Below are positions 52,536-60,702 of a DNA stretch of 64,000 bases, piece by piece (within the stretch, counting starts at the first letter, position 1; every line of letters begins with the position of its first letter). The notes beneath the pieces were generated by a model that worked only from the letters and a program-made list of their open reading frames with translations, was not told where the DNA came from and did no database searches. Source of the DNA: Planctomycetota bacterium (GTDB lineage: Bacteria > Planctomycetota > Planctomycetia > Planctomycetales > Planctomycetaceae). The stretch covers positions 41,712-105,711 of the forward strand of contig QQVO01000073.1 in the NCBI GenBank assembly GCA_003388505.1, read 5' to 3'. The position numbers were made by a program, and so were the translations under genes.

Positions 52536-53333
52536 TTAGTAGCGGGCGAGATCCTGGCGTTGTGACTTGAGGTCGAGGGCGCGGACGAAGTCCTGGGCCT
52601 GGGTGACCATCATCTTCAATTCGCTGCCGAGGGCGATGAACTGCCAGCCCTCTGCGGCGCGCTGCCTGGCGGCGTCGACGGTCTGGACGTGGAGTCCGAC
52701 GGGGGCGCCGACCTTCTTTCCGGTGGCGAGGACTCGCTGGAGCATCGCTTCCAGTTCGTCCGGAGAGGGATCGGTCCCTGCATCGTCGCGCATGCGAGCG
52801 GTCAGGTCGACGGGTCCGACAAAGATCGCATCGACGCCGGGGAGGCTGTAGATCTCTTCGGCGTTGTCGACGCCTGTGGGGGACTCGGTCTGGAGGACAA
52901 CGAGGATTTCGTCGTTGGCCCGCTTCAGATAGTCGCCGGGGGTCGCATCGAAGTTGAGCGCGTGCAGGGTGCCGCCGAGGGACCGGGTTCCGGTCGGCGG
53001 GTATTTGGCGGCGGCGATCGCATCACGGGCCTGCTCGACGGTATCGACCATCGGGACCACAATTCCGAACGCGCCCGCATCGAGGACGCGTTTGATGTGA
53101 TCGTGATCGCCGCAGGGGACGCGGGCCAGAGGGACGCAGCCGGCATCGGCGATCGCGCCGAACAGGGCCCCGGCCTCGCTCCAGTCGATCGGCGAGTGCT
53201 CCATGTCGACGGTCAGCCAGGGGAAGCCGACGCGGGCCATCAATCGGGTCGCCATCAGGTTTCCGAACGACAACCAGGTTCCGATCTGCGGTTTTCCGTC
53301 TTTGAGCGCGGCTTTGACGGGGTTCTTTTTCAT
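52536..53333 (-). CDS. HpcH/HpaI-family aldolase
   Basis: 265 aa from the ATG at 53333 ([20 protein letters not shown]). The longer frame to 53414 translates a dispersed repeat and was rejected. Family motifs: [16 protein letters not shown] (about 38-53), [20 protein letters not shown] with the conserved Arg, [34 protein letters not shown] (metal-binding Glu) and [16 protein letters not shown] (metal-binding Asp). Members are metal-dependent class II aldolases cleaving 2-keto-3-deoxy acids, such as 4-hydroxy-2-oxoheptanedioate. The physiological substrate is unknown. Confidence 0.9.
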   Translation of the reverse strand: MKKNPVKAALKDGKPQIGTWLSFGNLMATRLMARVGFPWLTVDMEHSPIDWSEAGALFGAIADAGCVPLARVPCGDHDHIKRVLDAGAFGIVVPMVDTVEQARDAIAAAKYPPTGTRSLGGTLHALNFDATPGDYLKRANDEILVVLQTESPTGVDNAEEIYSLPGVDAIFVGPVDLTARMRDDAGTDPSPDELEAMLQRVLATGKKVGAPVGLHVQTVDAARQRAAEGWQFIALGSELKMMVTQAQDFVRALDLKSQRQDLARY

Positions 53334-53350
53334 TCTGTGCTCTGTGCCAC

Positions 53351-53436
53351 TAACGGTGAAAATCTTCTGGTGGTGCGCAAACTTCGCATGCCGTAAGTTC
53401 CGCGTCATTGACAACCGACTCGGCGGAGCGAGTCGG
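53351..53436 (+). repeat. Family D repeat, copy 2 (long form)
   Basis: 86 bases align without gaps to 60332-60417: TAACGGT, AATCTTC, TGGTGCGCAAA, TTCGC, and the terminal CCGACTCG/CGAGTCGG hairpin. It lies immediately upstream of the aldolase start. The 388-base gap 53334-53721 otherwise shows the shared GCGGCCGGTGGCCGCG motif near 53443 and no gene. Confidence 0.85.
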
Positions 53437-53721
53437 CTACATTGCGGCCGGTGGCCGCGCTGTGAGTCGTGTTCTGCGGTTGGCCTGGAATTCCGAGACG
53501 TCCTGAACGAGTTTGCACTTTCGCCGAAGTTCGCGCTTGGAACAAGCGTCTGACGGAAATGGAGGTATTTCGGCAGCTTCGGGTAATTCGCTATACTCCG
53601 CGGCGGCGATCTCGGGAGAGGTCGCGGCGGACGACGGGATATCCTTTGAAATCAGAACGACGCGGCAGGCTCGGCCGGCCGAACGCTGCCTGGCTCACGG
53701 CAAAGGGAGGCGCCTTTCACG

Positions 53722-54714
53722 ATGTCATCAGACTACGAACGGGAGATCTCGGCGGGACTTTCGGCAGTCCGCCTGGCTTCTGAGATCTGCCGCGGGGTTC
53801 AAGCGCAGATCACGCCAGAGACGCTGGAGAAGAAGGATCGCAGCCCGGTCACGATTGCGGACTTCGCCAGCCAGGCGGCGGTCTGCAAAGTGCTCTCCGA
53901 GACGTTTCCGGACGACCCGATCATCGGTGAAGAGGACTCGGCTGCGCTGAGGGAAGCGGATCAGGCGCCGTTTCTGTTGCGGGTCGTTGAGGAACTGAAT
54001 GGCGGTGGGATTGATTGCGACGGGACGACCGCCTGCGCGTGGATCGATCGGGCGAATCAGGCGGGGTATTGCGAGCGATTCTGGACACTCGACCCGATCG
54101 ACGGGACGAAGGGCTTCCTGCGGGGCGGACAGTATGCGGTCGCTCTGGCGCTGATCGTCGGCGGTGAGATTCAAGCGGCGCTGCTGGCCTGTCCCAACCT
54201 TGCGCCTGGCTCAGATGAAAGCGAGACGGCGGGCTGCGTGTTTACGGCCGTGCGAGGGCAGGGAACCCATGTGCATCGGCTGGGCGACTCCGGTTCGGCC
54301 GGCCAACCGGTGCGCGTGAGCGATACTTCTGAGACGTCGTCGGCGCGGTTCTGCGAGTCGGTGGAATCGTCGCACAGTTCTCACGGGCACTCGGCGCAGG
54401 TGGCGGAACTGCTCGGAATCTCGGCTGAGCCGGTGAGACTGGACAGCCAGGCCAAGTATGCCGTGGTCGCGCGGGGCGAGGCCGACATTTACCTGAGACT
54501 GCCGACGCGCGCCGACTATGTGGAGCGGATCTGGGACCACGCGGCCGGCGTGCTTGTCGTTGAAGAGGCCGGCGGTCGTGCGACGGACGTGTCGGGAAAG
54601 CCGCTCGATTTCTCTCAGGGACAGACGCTCAAGCAGAATCGCGGCGTGGTGGTCACGAACCGGCATGTGCACGATCGTGTCCTTGGCGCGCTGCGTGAGG
54701 TGGGCGTTGAGTGA
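53722..54714 (+). CDS. 3'(2'),5'-bisphosphate nucleotidase-like phosphatase (CysQ/Hal2 family)
   Basis: 330 aa. Li-sensitive metal-dependent phosphatase motifs: the Asp in VTIADFASQAAV, IIGEEDS (about 67-73), the core DPIDGTKGFLRGGQYAVALA (about 123-142) and the C-terminal IWDHAAGVLVVEEAGG (about 270-285). The spacing and the long insert between 75 and 115 fit the eukaryote-like Hal2 branch rather than inositol monophosphatase. It removes the 3'-phosphate from PAP, a by-product of sulfate assimilation. The next gene on the strand is an SLC13-type anion transporter, consistent with sulfate use (inference). Confidence 0.9.
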   Translation: MSSDYEREISAGLSAVRLASEICRGVQAQITPETLEKKDRSPVTIADFASQAAVCKVLSETFPDDPIIGEEDSAALREADQAPFLLRVVEELNGGGIDCDGTTACAWIDRANQAGYCERFWTLDPIDGTKGFLRGGQYAVALALIVGGEIQAALLACPNLAPGSDESETAGCVFTAVRGQGTHVHRLGDSGSAGQPVRVSDTSETSSARFCESVESSHSSHGHSAQVAELLGISAEPVRLDSQAKYAVVARGEADIYLRLPTRADYVERIWDHAAGVLVVEEAGGRATDVSGKPLDFSQGQTLKQNRGVVVTNRHVHDRVLGALREVGVE

Positions 54715-54760
54715 CGGCGAGGCGGGCAACCGTGCGGACCTTGAGAGTGCTTATTCGTTG

Positions 54761-54819
54761 ATGGTCCGCGAAGCGGGTCGTACAGATTCTCGATGGTCCG
54801 CGGAGCGGACCCTACAAAT
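54761..54819 (+). repeat. Tandem REP pair, family E
   Basis: Two 27-base copies with a 32-base period, 54761-54787 and 54793-54819. The second is a clean hairpin, GGTCCGC and GCGGACC around GGA; the first has an imperfect arm. They lie directly upstream of the transporter start. Confidence 0.8.
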
Positions 54820-54857
54820 GCTGCGTGCTGTTTCCGATGGCGGTGAGTGGGGCGTCG

Positions 54858-56627
54858 ATGAACTTTCCAATCGGGCTGACCCTGAGCATGGTGCTCGTCG
54901 CGGTGGTGACGCTGATGGCGACGCGGGCCAGTACGGATCTGGTGCTGCTGGGTTGCCTGACTGTGCTGTTGATCGGAGGGGTGGTCAGCCCGGATGCGGC
55001 GCTCAAGGAAGGATTCGGAAACGAAGGCCTGATTACGGTGGGCGTGCTGTTCGTCGTGGCGGAGGGTCTGCAACAGACGGGCGCGGTGACGCTCGTGGCT
55101 CAATATCTGCTTGGCCGGCCGAAATCGCGGGCAGCGGCGCAGACCCGGCTGATGATTCCCACGGCGGCAGTGAGCGCGTTTCTGAACAACACGCCTGTTG
55201 TCGCGGTGTTGATGCCGATTCTGGACGACTGGGCGCGGAAGTGTCGCCTGCCGCCGTCTCAACTCCTGATTCCGCTGAGCTACGCGGCTGTTCTGGGGGG
55301 GCTGTGCACGCTGATCGGCACCAGCACAACGCTGGTTGTGAACGGGATGATGAAGGATGCGGACATCGAAGGGCTGTCGATGTTCGAGATTGGAAAGGTG
55401 GGGATCTGGTGCTGCGGACTGGGACTCGTTTACATCCTGCTGTTGAGCAAGCCGCTCTTGCCGAACCGGCGTACGGCGCTGGACGCGCTGTCCGACCCGA
55501 GGGAGTACACGGTCGAGATGCTGGTGGAGTCGGGCAGCCCTTTGATCGGGAAAACGATTGAGCGGGCCGGTCTGCGGCACCTGCCGGGCACGTTCCTGAT
55601 GGAGATTGAGCGGGAGGGACACATCCTCGCGGCGGTCGGTCCGAACGAGCGACTCCAGGCGGGGGACCGACTGGTGTTTGTCGGCGTGGTCGAGTCGGTG
55701 GTCGACCTGCAGAAGATCTCCGGTCTGACCCCGGCGACGGACCAGGTTTTCAAACTCGACAGTCCTCGGGCGGAGCGATGCCTGATCGAGGCGGTGGTTT
55801 CCAACACCTGTCCGATCGTCAATCTGACGATTCGGGAGGCGCGATTTCGGACGCGGTATAACGCGGCGGTGATTGCGGTGTCGCGCAACGGACAACGACT
55901 GCGGGGAAAGATCGGCGACATTGTGCTGGTGCCGGGGGACACGCTGCTGCTGGAGGCGCATCCCTCGTTTGCCGACATGCAGCGCAACTCGCGGGACTTT
56001 TTCCTCGTCAGCCGCGTGGAAGACTCGACCCCCCTGCGGCATGAACGCGCCTGGATCGCGCAGGGGATCCTGCTGATCATGGTGGGCCTGGTCACGTTCG
56101 GCGGCTGGAGCATGTTGAATGCTTCGCTGCTGGCAGCGGGGGCGATGCTGGGCACGCGTTGCGTTCGCGGCACGGAAGCGCGACGATCGATCGAATGGAG
56201 CGTGCTGCTGACGATTGCCGCCGGACTGGGAATCGGGGAGGCGATGAAGAGCAGCGGGGCCGCGGACTACGTGGCGACGTCGCTGATCGCATTCGCCGGC
56301 GATGACGCCCTGTGGGCGCTGGCGATCATCTACGGCGTTACAATGGTCTTTACGAACCTGATTACGGCGAAGGCGGCGGCGGTGTTGATCTTTCCGGTCG
56401 CCGTGGGGACGGCGAATGCGCTGGGGGTCGATCCCCGCGCGTTTGCGATTGCTGTGGCGATTGCGGCGGCGGCGAGTTTTGCCACGCCGATCGGATATCA
56501 GACGAACCTGATGGTCTATGGACCGGGGGGATATCGATACAGCGATTACGTGCGTTTTGGAGGGCCGCTCAGTCTGCTCATCTGGGCGGTGTCGATGTGG
56601 TTGATTCCGACCTACTGGCCTCTGTAG
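54858..56627 (+). CDS. SLC13/DASS-type anion transporter with two RCK_C domains
   Basis: 589 aa from the ATG at 54858 (GAGTGGGG upstream); ATG 54837 is an alternative. The N-half has helices LVLLGCLTVLLIGGVV, LITVGVLFVVAEGLQQTG and the substrate loop AAVSAFLNNTPVVAVLMPIL. A central cytoplasmic part (about 215-380) holds two TrkA-C/RCK_C units (TVEMLVESGSPLIGKTIERA; GERCL-like block AERCLIEAVVSNTCPIVNLT). The C-half repeats the helices and ends with FVTPIG-like ASFATPIGYQTNLMVYGPGG. Such SLC13-RCK proteins import sulfate or dicarboxylates with Na+. The neighbouring CysQ-like gene favours sulfate. Confidence 0.9.
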   Translation: MNFPIGLTLSMVLVAVVTLMATRASTDLVLLGCLTVLLIGGVVSPDAALKEGFGNEGLITVGVLFVVAEGLQQTGAVTLVAQYLLGRPKSRAAAQTRLMIPTAAVSAFLNNTPVVAVLMPILDDWARKCRLPPSQLLIPLSYAAVLGGLCTLIGTSTTLVVNGMMKDADIEGLSMFEIGKVGIWCCGLGLVYILLLSKPLLPNRRTALDALSDPREYTVEMLVESGSPLIGKTIERAGLRHLPGTFLMEIEREGHILAAVGPNERLQAGDRLVFVGVVESVVDLQKISGLTPATDQVFKLDSPRAERCLIEAVVSNTCPIVNLTIREARFRTRYNAAVIAVSRNGQRLRGKIGDIVLVPGDTLLLEAHPSFADMQRNSRDFFLVSRVEDSTPLRHERAWIAQGILLIMVGLVTFGGWSMLNASLLAAGAMLGTRCVRGTEARRSIEWSVLLTIAAGLGIGEAMKSSGAADYVATSLIAFAGDDALWALAIIYGVTMVFTNLITAKAAAVLIFPVAVGTANALGVDPRAFAIAVAIAAAASFATPIGYQTNLMVYGPGGYRYSDYVRFGGPLSLLIWAVSMWLIPTYWPL

Positions 56628-56674
56628 GCGCAGTCTGAGCAGCGCGTCTGCGATCAGAAAACAAGGTGCGCGTC

Positions 56675-57736
56675 ATGGACGACCGGACTGGACAGATTCT
56701 CAGAGCCCCTATGCGGAGGACCGGGCGGATGTTGTCAATCGTCGTTCCCGTATTGAACGAAGAGGAAAGTCTGCTCGAACTCTACCGTCAGATCGACGCC
56801 GCGTGTTCGGAGAATTCGATCGACTTCGAAGTGGTGTTTGTCGACGACGGTTCGACGGACGGTTCCTGGCAGGTCATTCAGTCCCTTGTTGAGAACGACG
56901 AGAAGGTTTCCGGGATCCGGTTTCGGCGGAACTTCGGGAAGGCGGCCGCACTGACGGCCGGGCTGGGGGCCATCCGGGGCGACGTGGCGATGATGATGGA
57001 TGCGGACCTGCAGGACGACCCGGCGGAAATCCCGCAGCTTCTGGCGCGGCTGGATGAAGGTTACGACGTCGTCAATGGCTGGAAGCAGCGACGGCTGGAC
57101 CCCTGGCATAAGGTCTATCCGAGCAAGGTGTTCAACTGGCTGGTTGGAGCCCTCACGGGGCTCAAGCTGCATGACCATAACTGCGGGCTGAAGGTGTTTC
57201 GCAAGGAGGTGGCCAGCGAGATCCGTTTGTACGGGGAGATGCACCGGTTTGTCCCGGTGCTCGCACACGCGCGGGGATTTCGGGTGACGGAGCAGGCGGT
57301 CCACCACCGTCCTCGTGAGCACGGCGTGTCCAAGTACGGTGTCCGGCGGTTTTTGCGAGGCTTTCTCGATCTGCTGACAATCAAGTTTCTGACGGGATTC
57401 GGCCAGCGGCCGCAGCACATGCTGGGGGCGTTCGGCCTGCTGTTTTTCGGCATCGGAACGCTGGGACTGGGATACCTGGCGACGATCTGGGTGCTGATGA
57501 ACGTTTTCGGCGTGATCTCGGCGACGCCGGTCGGCGACCGCCCGCTGCTGGCGTATTCGATCGCGTTCCTGCTGCTGGGAGGGCAGGCGATTTCGCTCGG
57601 TCTGCTGGCGGAACTGGTTGTGGCCTACACAGGCCGGGAGCGGGACACCTACAGCGTGCGAGAGCGGTCGGGCCGTCATCAACCGGAGGCTGACGGCGAG
57701 GAAGACGTTCCGATGGTGCGCGCGACGGGGACTTGA
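56675..57736 (+). CDS. GT2 glycosyltransferase, polyprenyl-phosphate glycosyl transferase type
   Basis: 353 aa from the ATG at 56675; an AAGGTG site lies upstream. The GT2 domain begins [20 protein letters not shown] (about 19-38), with [12 protein letters not shown] (about 50-61), the metal site [14 protein letters not shown] (about 106-119) and [15 protein letters not shown]. Two C-terminal helices (about 245-275 and 290-315) match the DPM1/GtrB-like layout: a membrane-anchored enzyme that moves a sugar to polyprenyl phosphate. The acceptor and the sugar are unknown. It converges with the hydrolase-fold gene, 13 bases apart. Confidence 0.9.
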   Translation: MDDRTGQILRAPMRRTGRMLSIVVPVLNEEESLLELYRQIDAACSENSIDFEVVFVDDGSTDGSWQVIQSLVENDEKVSGIRFRRNFGKAAALTAGLGAIRGDVAMMMDADLQDDPAEIPQLLARLDEGYDVVNGWKQRRLDPWHKVYPSKVFNWLVGALTGLKLHDHNCGLKVFRKEVASEIRLYGEMHRFVPVLAHARGFRVTEQAVHHRPREHGVSKYGVRRFLRGFLDLLTIKFLTGFGQRPQHMLGAFGLLFFGIGTLGLGYLATIWVLMNVFGVISATPVGDRPLLAYSIAFLLLGGQAISLGLLAELVVAYTGRERDTYSVRERSGRHQPEADGEEDVPMVRATGT

Positions 57737-57749
57737 GCGGCGGCCCCGG

Positions 57750-60077
57750 TCACAGAGTGAGCTTGAGCCAATAGAGGCGCTGCCGGTCTCCGCGGACGCG
57801 CAGATCCTCCAGGAGGTCGGCCAGTTCAGGGTTGACGAATCCGTTGAAGACGACGCCTCGGTTGCGGACCCGCAGCCGCGCGTCGAAGTCGATCATCTGC
57901 GGCGAGAGCCAGATGTTCATGGAGTCGGCCGAGTGTGTGACGACGACGTCGTTGCCGGGGGTGAGCTTGCCCGTGATCGTGAAGGGCCGGCGGCGCTGGT
58001 CCGGCGGATCCCAGATGATTGGTTCCGCCAGTTTTTCGGGGAGGCCCGACATTTCGAGCCAGTAGAAGCGGTTGTCGGTGTGCCTGAGGATTCTGGCTTC
58101 CCACTCAGTGGGGATCGGCGGCCGGCGGTGCAGTTCCATCCAGTCGAAGATGCGGGGCAGTTCCTCGAAATAGGTTTCGTTTCCGCGCGATTTGTATTCG
58201 CAGTAGATGACGTCGTAGCCGCGTTTCATCATGACGTTCAGGTGACGCGCGTTGCGATCGAGTTTCACACCGTCCCGCTCGCCCGCGACGATGTACCACC
58301 CGACGTCGGGGGCGTTCTCCCGGTAGAACATGCAGAACTTGTCGCAGACTCCGGTGATGGGGATGACGCCGGCGAAAACGCCGGGGCGCGACATGGCGAC
58401 GTCGAAGCAGGCGTCGGCTCCCATCCCGTGACCGGCGAGAAAGATGCGATCGGAGTCGACCCGGAACCGCTTGCGGGCGTCGATGATGGAATCGATGACG
58501 GCGTCGTGCCGAGCGGCGTCGTAGTCATATTCATATTGCTCCGCGCCGGCGTAATCGGGCGCGATGACAATGTAGCCGCGTTGCTGGGCGGGGCCGGGGC
58601 GATCGGACGTTCCGCACCACCAGGTAAGTTCTTTCTCGGGGGGGACTCCCGCTCCGTGAAGGACGACGAGCAGGGGATAGTCATGTTGGGGTGAATACTC
58701 GGGCGGCAACACCACGGAGTAGGTCTGCGTCACCTGGTTCCAGGAGTCGACGACCTCGATGGGATGGACTTCGCCGGTTTCGAGCGGGGGCATCGTGATC
58801 GGCAGCGGGAGTTGCGGGACGATGCCGGCCGCGCGGGCGGCGTTGACGCCTTCGATTTCTTTCAGCTTCGAGACGAGATCCTGGCGATGATCGGGATTGT
58901 CGTCGTTCCGCAGGAACTCGAGGATGAGGAACCTCGCCTGCCACATGCGGACGGCGTCGTCGAGATTGGTGACGGCGTCTTCGGGGCCGAGCACCCAGGA
59001 CGAATAGGCGAGGGCGAGTTTCTCGGCCGCGGAGAGGGAATCGTCCTGCGCAATTCTGAGGAACGGTTCGAGACGGGGCAGGGTTTCGAGAGTCAACTCG
59101 TCGACGACCGCCGTGCGAAGCGATGCGACGCGCTGCCGGTCGTTCTCATCCAATTCCGACTGGAGCGCGCCGAGGAGCATCTGCGCGGTTTCGATTTGCC
59201 GGGCGGCTTCGTCGTAACCGGCCACGAGATCCCGGGCCTCGCGGAGGACGTCGGCACTGACGCGATCTTCGGGAAAGGCCCGGGCGTAGCGGTAAGCGAG
59301 GCGATGCTGGCCGCTGTCGGCGCGGCGGCGAATCTCGATCAAGCCGCGCAGGGCATTGACGTGCGCGACTTCGAGCAGCATTTCGTCGGCCCAGGTTTCG
59401 AGTTCGGGGAATTCGTCGCGAATGCGGGCCAGTTCGTCGCGGGCGGAGGGATACATTTCGGCGCGGATGAAGAAGACGACGACCGCCTTGCGGTCGTCCG
59501 GGTTTTCGGGGTCGATGGCCTGGAAAACCATTTCCTCGAGCGTTTCCGCCGGAACAGCCTGCAAGTCGAGGCCGTGCTCCCAATCGTGCGACGTCGATTC
59601 GACGGTGAGATAGTCGGGCGTGATTTCGGTGACGGCCTGGAAGATATGCTCTGGTCCCTGGCTGGTGTTGAGTGTGATGCGACGGCGGCCGAACTGGTCG
59701 AACTCGGTGCGTTCGACGTATTGCTGGATGTCGATGGGCACGCCGCGCCGTCCGGTGCGCGCGGACGTCAGTTCGAATGTCACGCGTCCGAGCCGGTCGT
59801 CCTCGGGGATCGGATCTTCCGCCTGCCGCCTGGGCACGAACCATCTGCGGACGCCGTCGTCGACCATCCACATGATGGTGGCTGCGCCGGCGGAGGTGGT
59901 GTTCTGCTTGGATGTGCGGGAGTCGAGTCCGTTGACCGGAACGACGACGCCGTGCAGCACCGTGCCGTTCTTCAGCGGAAGTTCGTCCGGCCGCGCGCTG
60001 ACCGGCGCGAAGCAAAAAATGCCGACGATTGCGCAGAGGATCGGCAGGCGTGCGATATTGCGGCCGGCGTGGTCCAT
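57750..60077 (-). CDS. Secreted alpha/beta-hydrolase-fold protein with altered nucleophile elbow
   Basis: 775 aa. A signal peptide (LPILCAIVGIFCFAPVSA) is followed by a helical N-terminal region of about 400 residues and then an alpha/beta hydrolase domain from about 440 (SVVLPPEYSPQHDYPLLVVL, HGAGVPPEKELTWWCGT, GYIVIAPDYAGAEQYEYDYD). The nucleophile elbow, normally GxSxG, reads LAGHGMGADACFDVAMSRPG near residue 550, so the serine is replaced by Gly. The region where the catalytic His is expected reads SRGNETYFEELPRIFDWM, also without a His. It is probably a catalytically inactive relative of PHB-depolymerase/dienelactone-hydrolase proteins, maybe a binding protein. The start at 60077 is the first ATG. 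Confidence 0.8.
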   Translation of the reverse strand: MDHAGRNIARLPILCAIVGIFCFAPVSARPDELPLKNGTVLHGVVVPVNGLDSRTSKQNTTSAGAATIMWMVDDGVRRWFVPRRQAEDPIPEDDRLGRVTFELTSARTGRRGVPIDIQQYVERTEFDQFGRRRITLNTSQGPEHIFQAVTEITPDYLTVESTSHDWEHGLDLQAVPAETLEEMVFQAIDPENPDDRKAVVVFFIRAEMYPSARDELARIRDEFPELETWADEMLLEVAHVNALRGLIEIRRRADSGQHRLAYRYARAFPEDRVSADVLREARDLVAGYDEAARQIETAQMLLGALQSELDENDRQRVASLRTAVVDELTLETLPRLEPFLRIAQDDSLSAAEKLALAYSSWVLGPEDAVTNLDDAVRMWQARFLILEFLRNDDNPDHRQDLVSKLKEIEGVNAARAAGIVPQLPLPITMPPLETGEVHPIEVVDSWNQVTQTYSVVLPPEYSPQHDYPLLVVLHGAGVPPEKELTWWCGTSDRPGPAQQRGYIVIAPDYAGAEQYEYDYDAARHDAVIDSIIDARKRFRVDSDRIFLAGHGMGADACFDVAMSRPGVFAGVIPITGVCDKFCMFYRENAPDVGWYIVAGERDGVKLDRNARHLNVMMKRGYDVIYCEYKSRGNETYFEELPRIFDWMELHRRPPIPTEWEARILRHTDNRFYWLEMSGLPEKLAEPIIWDPPDQRRRPFTITGKLTPGNDVVVTHSADSMNIWLSPQMIDFDARLRVRNRGVVFNGFVNPELADLLEDLRVRGDRQRLYWLKLTL

Positions 60078-60702
60078 TTCGGGCGACTCCCTCCCGCGTC
60101 CAGACAGGTCATTGTTCGAGCAGCGCGTGGTCTCGGCAAGAGGATGCCACGGCGCTCCACCAGATTATCATCGTGCGGCATCCGCCCGGATTCCAGAGAA
60201 CTCCGGCAGGAAATCGATCACCGCCCTTCTTGCGGCCGCTGTGAGAAAGTGCGCAGACAGCGCAGGCGAATTGGACGCCGAAGAGTTTGCGGACTGCAAC
60301 ACCGGCGACGGGGCGCGACCCGTTGAGCTGCTAACGGTAAGAATCTTCGTGTGGTGCGCAAATTTCGCGTGCAGCAAATTCCACGTTGTGGACATCCGAC
60401 TCGGCGGAGCGAGTCGGCTAGCGCGCTTTGCAGAACTGTGTTTGTTCTGAGGGGGGCAGGTTGGCTGGAGTTCGCCATCTCCGGCGAAGTGGCGGGTCGA
60501 GAGCCGAGGGTCAAGGGCCGAGGGGCTCAACTCGTTGACGCGTCGTGGGTTACGTCTCTGGACTCTTGACTCTCAGCCCTCAGCTCATTTTCGGTCATGC
60601 CTCCGCGAATCAAGAACGGATCGTTCCCGGGGCCACAGACCGAACTGCAAAGCGCTCTACATTGGTTGCGGCCGGTGGCCGCGGTGTGCAATCGCAGACC
60701 AC
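60078..60702. other. Non-coding region rich in dispersed repeats
   Basis: 625 bases without a supported gene. Contains the long family D repeat (60332-60417), a second GCGGCCGGTGGCCGCG motif near 60668 that is shared with 53443, and short GAGCCGAGGGTCAAGGGCCGAG-like purine-rich tandem units (60499-60530). The upstream signals for the minus-strand hydrolase gene must also be here. Confidence 0.6.
60332..60417 (+). repeat. Family D repeat, copy 3 (long form)
   Basis: Aligns without gaps to 53351-53436, ending in the CCGACTCG/CGAGTCGG hairpin. Translated on the other strand this repeat yields the HAKFAHH peptide seen in both spurious N-terminal extensions. Confidence 0.85.

Noticed and set aside
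53334..53414. Extended start of the aldolase ([12 protein letters not shown]...)
   Set aside because: Encoded by dispersed repeat family D; a similar peptide arises from the copy at 60.3 kb.
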